DNA of 64,000 nt, taken from the NCBI RefSeq assembly GCF_030269925.1, contig NC_085114.1, positions 11,488,001 through 11,552,000 of the forward strand, read 5' to 3'. Both the position numbers and the translations under genes were made by a program. Positions 38,746-50,800 of the stretch are shown here, in pieces. The notes below the pieces were generated by a model. That model saw nothing but the letters and a program-made list of their open reading frames with translations, was not told the DNA's origin and did no database searches. Positions within the stretch are counted from its first letter, which is position 1. Every line of letters starts with the position of its first letter. Source of the DNA: Bombyx mori (Eukaryota > Arthropoda > Insecta > Lepidoptera > Bombycidae).

Positions 38746-39265
38746 TGAATATAGGTGGATTTTTTTTACCGCAGCTAATAGATATCATAACGTGTACCAT
38801 GAGCTTAACGGCCGTCCTTTTAAATCGGAATCTGTCATTGTTTTGTGACAGAACTAGACAGGATGATCGTATCCATCCGTGTAGACTTAATATACATATG
38901 TCGGTTTGATTGTGTTACGCACATTTTCTCCATTGTTTTTTTTTTCGTGCATATTAATTTGGAAAAGGATATGAATATGAATGGCTTTGTTTCACGAAAA
39001 TTAAATTATATTTAAAAGCCTTAGTTAAGATTTTTCAAGTTACGTTTTTAAACTCGTACCACTTTAGGGATTTTGATGAAATTCGCCATGGATATAGTTT
39101 GAACTCTAGAAAAAAGGCTAATCGTCACTCCACTCCTGAGTACAGGCTTCCATTCACGCAATATGAAGTGCAGTCACGCGGAGTTGTGGGCGGTAAGGTC
39201 GTCAGGAATATGTTATTAGAATTATTATAATTATTAAAATATTATTACACGTTAATAAAATTATT

Positions 39266-39440
39266 CTACTGATTCGCTGGTAGCCTAAGGGGCTATTCCA
39301 GTTACTCCCGGATGGGTAGGTGAGCTCACGGGCTCACCCTGAGAGAATTTGCTACCCTAGCCCTAGCAAGAGCAGTGCTTCGCAGAGTCTACCAGCGGAT
39401 CGGAATCGCGACCCAGTGAGGAGATCCGTCACTGTGCTAG
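39266..39440 (-). mobile_element. Family B fragment
   Basis: 'ggtaggtgagctcacgggct' through 'cgcgacccagtgaggagatc'. Confidence 0.55.
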
Positions 39441-40421
39441 CGTTTATGAAATTTGCATTTAAATAAAGACAGTAGTGTGGCGTGTAGCCATCATATAACG
39501 CAAGATAATTGACAAATGCCTGAATCTCTCTTACGACATTTTCAAGATAAAGCGCATATATACCTACAAGTTCCGAACAACAACACTAGGACCGTCGGTC
39601 TACCGAGCAAATATCACCTGCTCGGTGGAAGATCTTCCTTTCGTCGTATATCTCTCCCAAAGTAGTAATATTAGCGCTGTAGATTTTTTTAAATATTCTT
39701 CATTATATAACTTGTAGTTTTTTTAAACTATAATCTAGATAATATTATATTATGTGAACGTCTGCTCGCTTCAAAATAAACATTGAAAGTAATTTGCACT
39801 AATAATTTAAAAAAAAAAAAAAAATTCGTACGTCGTATAAAAAAGGCGGTGGCTACAATTTTATGATATTGTATAGAATTTTAATCTTTCAAATTTTGCG
39901 AATTTATAGTTTAGAATAAGTAAATAATTTATTCCACGCTTTATGAATATTAGCTTAATTTATAATAATGTTAATATGTGTAGCTTAAATTTCGATTACA
40001 TTTCCATATTGGATGTTGCGGGCTGATATCTGTGTTGGAAATTGTACCTTGTTTACAATAAGGTTTCTTTAAATATTATATTAACTCAAAAATTATTGAG
40101 GTGGAAAACTCAAAAAATATTACATAATTAGTCGTTTTATTTTTTAATTATTTGTCACTGTTTAGTTTGTTTAGATTAGATACAATGATTTGTATTAGAA
40201 AATTGTGTAGGTAAGTGCAACTCAAAATTTTCGTAATTCTAGATGAAATTGTTAAAATTAGGCTAAACACTCCGTGACTAGTCAATAAGTTAAGAATTTA
40301 TAATATATATATATAGGTATATATGTATATTGAAAATGTTGCAATGCAATTACAATGCAAGAAAAATTGTAATTAGTGATGTATGAACTGGATGTTATGT
40401 ATGTTAATTTTGTTCAGAAAT

Positions 40422-40453
40422 AATAAACTGCATAAATATTCAAGAACTTTTAT
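40422..40453. promoter_or_regulatory. Back-to-back poly(A) signals between SCFD2 and GGT
   Basis: AATAAA on + (40422-40427) and on - (complement of 40448-40453) lie 20 bp apart in an AT-rich stretch. The - signal could end a 1.35-kb GGT 3' UTR; the + signal could end a transcript from the SCFD2 side. A nearer - candidate lies at 41674-41679. Confidence 0.3.
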
Positions 40454-41600
40454 TTTTCAACTACAAAAATCGTTTTAATTTTACTTATACTGAAAAAAAA
40501 ACCAGACTGGTTGTTTATAGGATTATGACGAATGCAGACGAAAATGAGAACTCGATCGCTTTAGCAGATCTCATACATATTATTACATAAAACAGACTAG
40601 CTTAATTGTAATATATTATAACAATACTGAATTAATTTTAATCCATTGAAAACTATAGTCCACAAACATCACTCATTAAATACTGCATACAATCAAATTT
40701 CAAATTACGAAATAACTTTTTTATTATCTACAGTTATTTAGTTACGTTGTTAAAAATTAATTATGCAAGCTATAGTGATGTAGACAACGTAATTTGAATC
40801 TACTTGATTATAGAAATAATTTTATATATAGAAGTATATATACTGTGCGTTTTAGTAAATAAAATCATTTAACAAACGAATTTATACAAACTACATTTAT
40901 AATTATTTAAATTAAATAACGTTATAAAAGTCTAACAATAGTCTATAACACAGTTCCATTCCTCCCTTATTATCACGAGTTACAATCAGTTCTATACCTT
41001 TCTTCGACATAATATTTTTTAAGTTCCAATAATTAAGATAAGCGTAATTTAACAGTTAAAGAAATTCACAATACAGCATCGTAATATTTATTAAAATTAA
41101 CTATTAATTGCTGTAAAAAATAATGAAGCAATTTTGTATTATGAGTGAAACCGCCAACGGGTTTTCTAATAATATATGTACAATTTTATTGTTTTTATTT
41201 TAATTTAATGATTTTTCTTATTTACTCTACTATATAATTACAGAGCCCAAAATAGACTTGTATGTAAATTCCACTTATACGTTTGATATTCAATGTACTT
41301 TTATTTTATACATACTTATGTAGAAACATGAAATGATTTAATGATTTGTGTAAAATGATATAACAGGCATTTATTGAACAAAATTATACACTATAAAAAA
41401 TGAAATGTTTGTGATTTATTTTTTATTTATTTTTTTACACTTAAAACATTGAATTATAGCAGCATGAGTGCCAAATCAAAAAATATAAACGCAACATTAA
41501 TCAAATAATAGTTTGACAAAGATCTACTCATAATAGCTCAACTTCTCGATTAAATTATGTGTATAATCTATGGCTCAACTCATACATACATCATCCTGCT

Positions 41601-41650
41601 TGCATCAAACGTCATGCATGCATCAAACGTCATGCATGCATCAAACGTCA
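41601..41650 (+). repeat. 18-bp tandem repeat, 2.8 copies
   Basis: The unit tgcatcaaacgtcatgca repeats without change. Each unit contains ACGTCA and ATGCA. It lies 150 bp downstream of the GGT stop, in its probable 3' UTR. Confidence 0.8.
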
Positions 41651-41800
41651 AAACGATTTGACATTTACACTTCTTTATTTTTCTTGTTAAATGAAGAAAC
41701 AGAATTGTAATATAGAGTTACGCGGTCGTTGTGACACGAGTTTTTTTTTCTAAATCACAAATTATAAAGTCATTAAATATTAGAATTATAAATACTTCGT

Positions 41801-44800
41801 TCAGTCCATACCGGCGACGTCCCCTCCTTTCCTGAAGTCAGCGTTTGCGTAAATCCCCGTTTTGTTTCTAAAGAGGGCACATATCACTGACCCCCTATCT
41901 CTGTACCGAATCATGCCGTGACCTTTCTCCCTTAGTCCTTTCACTACGTCCTGTGAAACGATTTCAAAAGTACCTTTAGTTAAGGAAGGAAGGTTATTTT
42001 TTGGTTATGTCTTACGGTAAAACTGTATTTTAAGTTGCATTAAATTATTTGGCATGGCAAGTAAAGTAGAGTGCAGCAGGACTCTAGCGTATACATTTTG
42101 TATTACATCAAGCAAACTGCTCCAAATAACATTATCGTTACTGATGGCAGGACCTCTTGTGAGTCCGCACGGGTAGGTACCACCACCCTGCCTATTTCTG
42201 CCGTGAAGTAGTAATGCGTTTCGGTTTGAAGGGTGGGGCAGCCGTTGTAACTGTACTGAGACCTTAGAACTTATATCTCAAGGTGGGTGGCGCATTTACG
42301 TTGTAGATGTCTATGGGCTCCAGTAACCACTTAACACCAGGTGGGCTGTGAGCTTGTCCATCTATCTAAGCAATAAAAATAATCTATTCAATAAATCTCA
42401 ATCTTAAGTTCATCAACCTTGCGCGACAATGAAAATTGTTACTTATTACAAATTTCGAAAATCGTGATTGGAAGTCGAAAATAAACAGAACTGATTTGTA
42501 AAAAAATAATAAGAAAATTACAATAGAAGAAAACTCACAAAAAAATATTTTGCACAAAACAATAATTCTGTAGAAGTGTTAAAATTATATTTGGAATCCA
42601 ATAGATTTAATAATTTTCATTTTGAATATCATTAAAAAAATTCAATTTTTAACAGCCTGTTGTAATAATATATATATTTAATATTGTCTTCAATACACAA
42701 ATACACAAAGCAGAAGGAAACGGGAAGTAGGAAAAGTGACAAGTAATTTCAAGGGTGTTTTAATTCGTAAGTAGTTTACAAGGTAAGAAATACATTACCT
42801 CAATAATTCCGTACTCATATTCGATGTTCATAGGAAACAATTGGTGGTGTATTCGGGGGCTATCCACGGCTTCTTTGATTGTCTGACCGAACCATAGCTT
42901 GCCCATTGTCACCTAAAATCGTTTACGTTAAGTTTACTTTTACGTTTAGATTAATCTCGATTACAATCTACGACCCCACTGGTCGACGTGAGATGATTGA
43001 TGTTCAGCTTACGTAAAAAATATTAGAATTTGTCGATTGTGTATCTGATTGTACTGTGATTGGTTCTTGTGATTTGAAACTCTAAATATCATAAATAGGT
43101 TATCATTAAAATAGTGAACGACTTATTTTTATTTATTTCTTTATCCTTATCTTGATTGGTTGTGATGCTTGCCTAGTTATTATTTACATTTTTTGCCGCA
43201 AACTAATTATACTGGAGCGTAGATTAATTATTATTATTTTCCTAAAGCAATTGAATATTCTTCCTGACTTTTCGTACTGAGTTAGAAGTATTCAGGTTTA
43301 TTTCAGGACTCTCTATATGTCTAGACTCTTATGCCTAATTAAAAAAAAAATTGCTAAGCTTTACTCACCAAAGCAATACCCGTTGTGATTTTGGTTCCTC
43401 CGGAGGCACCGATCACCATCTTCGCATTTCCATTCTTATCTACAATAATGCTTGGACTCATTGAAGACAACGGCCTTTTGCCTGGCGCTATAAAGTTAGC
43501 GGGCGAAGGCTTTAAGCCGAAATAATTAATGATTCCAGGTGATGAGAAGTCGTCCATTACGTTGTTCATCACGATACCGGTGTTGAGGGTCGAAAAACCA
43601 GCACCGTAGCTGAAAGAATAAATCAACGTATACATATATATGTGGGGAGTGTTATTTTTATTACATTTGTTCAGTTTTTTTTTAAATATTTATTTTGTTT
43701 AAGCCTGTTGCAGTGGCAACATTTTATTAGATTCAGAAAGAGATAGCAGTTTAAGGTTAGAGAGGGTAGGAAGAAAAAAAAAAGTTTTAGAAAGACGTGT
43801 ACGAAGTGATTGTGTAGTAAAATAAAGAATTTCGATATATTCATCCGCTTTTATTCATGAACCTTCCCACATATATAATTACAAAGATGACGAGGTATTG
43901 CTATGCTACACACTTTGGTTGTTTTTGGGTTGGTAGGTAGTTGGTTAAATTTTTAATAATTGTAAAACTGATGGCAGATTTTGTGGCTTATGTCTGTATG
44001 GTTGTGCACCCACGTTATCATGGTGCAATAATGGTATTATAAAATACACCAGTTACGGCTGGCTCAGTGGTGCAGAAGGCTCTAAGAAATCTTTGCAACC
44101 AAGGCAGTCGCGTCATTACAAGACTAAGACTAATCATGGTAAGTTTTGATGCTATTGTTCAAATTTTCCGGATTTTTTGCAATTTTACAAGGCTGTAAGA
44201 ACAACGAAATGACTATGACGGTTTTTTCACGCTTTTTTTACAATAAAATATATATTTTTTACACTATTTTCAATTTAAATTTATTAAAACTAATTTTCTA
44301 TTTTTTAGTTGAATTTTATAGCGTATTTTTTTAGTTTTTTTATGCTATTATTTATTTTTAACTTTTTACTTGAATTTCAATTTTTTCAATATTTTTTTCC
44401 AATTTTTTTTTAAATACTGAATTGTCATCGTTCCTCGATAGATCTACAAAGTTTGAATGGAATCTGGCCGTTTAAAGTGGGTCAAAATCGCGTCTCAAGG
44501 AGTCAGTTACAAACATACAAACATACATACAAGTGAAGCTAATATAAAGCGTGTAAAAATAAACTCACTAAAAGTTGATGGAACTGGTTACGGAAACAGC
44601 GTCCCCATTTGTCCCTATGATAGATATGTGAGCGGTCCCAGAATCAGGAGGATTATAATCTTCAGCTCCGTACGTTGCAGTATCGTTACTTGTCGATGAT
44701 TCGTTGATTTTCATACGGATTTCCGCGCCATACTCCGGCTTCGTAACGTTATTTATCAACTAGAACACAAATAATTTAATAAAATAAATAATAAAATAAA

Positions 44801-47800
44801 TACAAATAATAATATGTATTTATTTTATGTATTTCATTATATATGTACGTGTATGTATATGTTTATGTATTTATGTGTGTAATTGTGTATGTATATAGTT
44901 TGATACTATGTATTGGTATTTATTTTTGTTATTTTTATTGCTAATTAGATTGTACTCATCTACCCACTAATGTAAAGCTTTCCTTCTTTGAGAACGGTTA
45001 GCTGGTAGATAACTCAATTATCTTATCCCAATTACTGTATTTTATTAACAGTGTGTACAAATAAAGAATAAATTAAATAAATTCAATTTTTTATATCGTA
45101 CCTCCTAAAAGTGCTTGTGGTAGTAACCATGTCAAATCTGAATTTCGGCAACAATTAGTCTGTTATTTTTTGTTATTGGATAAATTAGCTCACGGCCTAT
45201 GACCTATTGACAATAGGTCAATTGGAGCGTCTATAGGCGCCAGCTGATCAACATGCATTCATCTACCAACTTAGGACGTGAAGTCGAAACCCCAATTGAA
45301 TAGTTAGACGTATGTATTGTCAATGGCTATTCTTGTTAAAATGTGGTCATTTTTATTGGTAATATTTAATAATATTAACACTGAATTACCTCTTTCAAAT
45401 CCAGGAACTCCATATCGCCCAATTTAGTGCGGGTCGCGTACGCGTATTTAAATGATTCTATTATTCTATGATAAGTGAGTATCATGTTTTCAGTGCTATT
45501 GATGCTGGCCGCATTGAAGCCGTACCCACTCAAGATGTTAAGTATATTCACGAGAATAAGCCCACTGCTGGGCGGCGGTGGGGTGTATAGAGTATCACCG
45601 TTGCCCAGAGGCACTGTCATGGGCTCTGTTATTTTAGCTCTGAAAAAAATATTAAATTATTGATCTGTTTTTCCTCTGATAAGTGGATGAGTTCATAGAA
45701 CGCATGACGCTGTGGATATCGGAGCGCAGAGAAATCATAAGGCGGGTATTTCCCTTTTAAGATTTGAATTTGAATGCAATTGAGATTTCGATTTCATGCT
45801 TAAGGCGGGTGGTGGTATTCACATGTGATCCGGTAACCCAGTAATACTGGGTCCCCCTGGTCTCAAAAAAGGAAAAATATTTAATGTGGCATCGATGGTT
45901 ATGCTATCTGAAATTTCAATAAAATCCGTGTATTTTCCGAGTTTATTGAGTCCAAGACAGATAATATCTGTGGTCCAAGAGGACAGATATAAAGCTGGAG
46001 AACTTTTGATTTAAATTCCATCGTTCGCTGTATCATTCGCAGAATAAAATTAAATTGTCGCAAATTGTAATTAGTTCAGTTCCGGTTCCATTTTTATTTT
46101 AGTAGATACACATGTTCCAACGTAGTGTGGACTGACTGCTTCTTTGCGTTGACTGCGTGGTAAATTTATTTTTAAAATCCTAATATAGCTAAACGGATAA
46201 CTACGCTATAAATCTTTTCTGGCAAGGCGTTTCCATAAATAGCCTTTGGAACCTTTCGACATTTTCTTAACGGGTTCTAAAGTGTAGAATACCATTTAAG
46301 CACTATAACTTATGTTAAATAGTCTTTAAACGTGGAATTTAAGAATAAATGAGGATAATTTTGAAAAAATAAATAAATTTAAAAATGATATTGTTCTCGA
46401 CAATATTCCCTCCCTCACTAGAGCAGGAAAATAATGAAAATATAACATATTTTAAAAATTGCGAGTGTCTGTTTCTGTCTGTCCTTCGCAACAGAATCTA
46501 CATCTTTTTTTTTAAATAAATTGTGTTACTGTACTACTGTAAAACATGTTTGCTGGATTTCTGGGAACAGTTAAAAATTGGTTGTTTACGTAAAATCACA
46601 GTTTTTAATCCTCACACAAAGATAGTAAAAGCATAGGTACAAAAATGTTTGCTTTAATAATTATTCAGAGAGTATTTTCTATTTTTTTTATTGCTTAGGT
46701 GGATGGACGAGCTCACGGCCCACCTGGTGTTAAGTGTTTACCGGACCCCTTACCCCTACGACGTAATTGCTGCCACCTTCGATCAACAGTTACTATTGTT
46801 GATCGAAGGCCACCTAACTCGAGATATAAGTTCTAAGTTTTAACAGTGCAACATCTGTCCTATCCTTCAAACCGAAACGCATTACTGCTTCACGGCAGAA
46901 ATAGGCAGGGTGGTGGTACCTACCCGTGTGGACTCAAGAAGTTCTACCACCAGTAAGGTAACCGAAACACGTACGAAATAATGCAATCAAATTTAAAACG
47001 TAATAACGAAGACGCAAAGAAGAAATTATCGACCTTTTCATATCGGTTGGTAATATTCCACTACTAGTATGATTTATTGGGGTCGATTAAAACCTACTTA
47101 TGTTGTCACTGTTTGTCGTCGTCTGCACATAATTTTTGTTTACGTTTTATCGCCATTTAAAAAAAACAACCAATTATTAAAACGTATTCGTAATGTGCTC
47201 TAATAGAACTAGATTTACGTTTTATTATTGATGGTAGGACGTTTTGCACGGAATATCTAGTGGACTCTGGGAAAGACGAATCCGATAATTTTTGTTAAGG
47301 TTTCATCGCCATTAAAAAAAAACAATCAATTATTATACGTACTCGTAATGTGCCCTAGTAAAACTAGATTTACGTTTTACGTCTTGTGAGTCTGTACGGA
47401 ATATTTAGTAGACTCTGGGAAAACGAATTTGAAGATATTCAGAAATAATTTATTTTTGGGAGAATTAAAAGTGTATTACTTTTTTACTGGCGGTAGGACC
47501 TCTTGTGAGTCCGCACGGGTTGGTACCACCACCCCGTCTATTTCTGACATGAAGCAGTAATGCGTTTCGGCTTGAAGGGTGAGGCAGTCGTTGTAACTAT
47601 ACTGAGACCTTAGAACTTATATCTCAAGGTGGGTGGCGCGTTTACGTTGTAGACGTCTATGGGCTCCAGTAACCACTTAACACCAGGTGGGCTGTGAGCT
47701 CGTCCACCCATCTAAGTAATAAAAACAAACATACATTAAAAATAAAAGAAAGCAGTTAGGCAATCCAGGCGCTTCGTAACAGAAATCGACGTAATTACTT

Positions 47801-50800
47801 CAGTGCGCCGCGTAGGGCACCGGTGACCTACACGGCAGTCAAATGATTAAAACGCGAAATTAAGCCGTATAGGCAGTTTTATTTTTGTCTACGATTCGCG
47901 AATTCAAAGAAAATACCATAAAGTTCTGGCTTTAAATGTGGAATGGAATTTTCATTGATAAAAAAACGTTTTGCAATCTACATAATATAAATAGTTAAAT
48001 AGCATTTTGCCATCGAAATTAGGACTCTATAGTTGTTTTACTGCAATAGTTTAGGCGTGGTTCTTTGAATACCACGGAAGGTAAATTAAACACTTATCAA
48101 GGTTTTTTTCAATAGACACAGCCCATTGAGTTTCTTGCCGGATTTGCTTAGTGAGTCGCAATTCTGATCCGTTTGTAAATTCTGCGAAGCACTGTTCTTT
48201 GCAAGGGCTAGTGTAAGCAAATACTCTAAGGTTGAGCTCATCAGTATACCGATCCGTCTGCGCGTAGCTGCAATAGCTTCTTTGGCTACCAGCAAATAGG
48301 TAGGGAAGAAAAGGTTTTATTACTATGTGGTTGAACTTTGAATTTTTCGCGAATGAATTGAGTTCGTCCTCTTTTCATAATAATAAAAAAAAAAAACATA
48401 ATGTTATTAGAGTTTGTAGTTGTTACAAAAACAATTGTTCTAACATTGTATTCATGAGTAATCGTTTGTTTTTAAACAGTTGTATTCATTGCGTATTCAT
48501 TGTTTGAAAACGTTATTATGATATTATTGTGAAAATGAACTAGCATTGTTCCGGCAGTTTAATAGAATTATGATGAAATATGGAATAACATATCGTCATG
48601 TTTTACATGCTCATGTAACATGCATGTAAATATATTTTTCATGTATTTTACGTCATGTATTTTAACTATACTGAGACCTTAGAACTTATATCTCGAGGTG
48701 GGTGGCGCGTTTACGTTGTAGATGTCTATAGGCTCCAGTAACCACTTAACACCAGGTGGGCTGTGAGCTCGTCCACCAATCTAAGCAATATTTTTTTTTT
48801 TTATATCGAATGTAGAATGAATTTTCGGTCTACTTGCTCTTAGTGGTTACCGGAGTCCATATACATGAATGAAAATATCAATGTCAATGACCGCCCAACT
48901 TGAGACACGAAATTGATGGCTCAAATGAGTCTTGTCTACTGTACTATCGCTAGAAAAACTAGGTTTTAGTATACCTATACATGTCCGTAATTAAAATTAT
49001 GCTTTCCGATGCTTTGGCTGTTTTAATGACATTATAAGTACCTATAGTATTCCTATGGTAACAATCTATCGTAATACTAAGATCGACATACTAAGGTTAA
49101 AAAAGTTATTAAATTGTATCAATGTTCTTATATAAACGGTACGCCTTTTCTTTGACTTTATAATTTGCTGACGAATGAAGTTTGTTAGCAATTGAACGCA
49201 CTCATAACCTCAATATAATATATATTTAGGTACAACAAAAAATATATTTTGTAAGCATTTCGGTGCAGTTCAATGACATTTTACTAAGTCGGTACATTTG
49301 AGAAATTTGTTATATTAGTGTTTAAATTTGAATTTGGAAGTTTAGTTTTAAATTACCTTGTTTTCGGCGGATAGTAAGTAAACAGTACACAATCTTTTTA
49401 CTTCATCTATTTGCACAAATATATGCATGTACATATATTGGTGCGTAGCTATTTTACTAGGAAATACCTGTTTTTTTTAAATCCAATTTAATTATGTCAC
49501 TCTCTATAGCATCTTAATTGGATACAATTTGTTTAAAAGAGATTTTTGTTTAAAATTATTTAGAAAATGACATTGTGCTCTATGAAACACAATGGGAATA
49601 CCCGGGAATACATACGGGACATTTTATATAACATGTATTGACGAGAGATAAAATTATTGAATAACTTTAAAATGCCAGCTTTTTACTAAATCACTTCTTT
49701 TACTAATTAATTATTGCCATTGTCTGCTATTATTACCATGAGTCTATATAAATGTGCACTGTGGGCCTAAATTACTATGGCGACCCGGCATTCCCCTTTG
49801 ACTGCTTATTTTTTATGTACATTTGAGTCGACTATTATCAAAGGCGGCAATCTGACTTTTGGACAATGATTGGTAAATCAGAAAAACGAATTATTGACTT
49901 TGTATTCCATTGGCAGTCACAAAACTCTTCGGAACGACATCTTAGATAAATAACAGGTTAACTATTAACCTTTATTTAATGCAGGTTTTGAACCGTATTC
50001 TTTGAAGGAGACGATTATATTCAAATCAATCTGTATTGACATATCAATAATTTTTTTTTGTCCAAATACACAGATTGCCACCTTTGATAATAGACGACTC
50101 ATTTAATAGGCAAGAAAGTACATACAGGCATAATTGACTCACATCACAAGTGGTCAAGAGGTCCTACCACCAGTAACAATAAATAACTAACAATAAATAA
50201 CAATAAATAAATAAAATAAATACATATATGTAGCAAGAAGGCTTTATACATTACAATTTACCGTGCTTACGAAAACATATAATATTTAAATGTTATATGC
50301 AGACAATAATCACACAAATAAAACAGGTTAATAAAAACGTCTTATCGCAGTAGATTTCGTCACATTTAATTACTTTATTATTTGAAAACAAACTGAAATA
50401 AGTATTTATAAAATGTTCGCGCGTTTAATGTTTTGATAACGTGTTTATGTAAATGTTATCATAGCAGTATTTTGTTATTTTTCATATCACATTTTTTGTT
50501 GTTTACAAAGTATGCTAAATGCGATCAATCATTAAAGTTTAAGATTAGCTTTGCATGATTATTATTGTTTTTTTTGCGTTGTATTTTATTTTATAAACGT
50601 TTGTTTATATTATGTAATAGTTTTAACGCAATTTTATAATTTGTTTTTCCTTGGCTTTTCCAAAACATCTTTTAGTTAGGTCATAAAAAATTGTTGAGAA
50701 TTAGAAATTAATCACATAGTAAAACTTAATAACAGATAAATGTAATAAAGATTTGCGGTAGGCAGCAGCTTGGCTCTGCCCCTGGGATTGCTGAAGTCCA

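Larger units (their letters stand above)
37400..41800. other. Tail-to-tail spacer between SCFD2 and GGT
   Basis: Holds a full Bm1, two LINE tails and a family B fragment up to 39440. From about 39640 to 41650 it is very AT-rich without a coding signal and probably includes the GGT 3' UTR. Confidence 0.5.

Noticed and set aside
41601..41650. CRISPR-like short repeat array
   Set aside because: The units are directly adjacent without spacers, in a eukaryotic setting.
44050..44085. tRNA-like 'ggctggctcagtggtgcag'
   Set aside because: No B box or acceptor stem at the right distance.
43960..44100. Possible SINE or gene fragment
   Set aside because: Some Bm1-like words, but no alignable stretch long enough to support a call.
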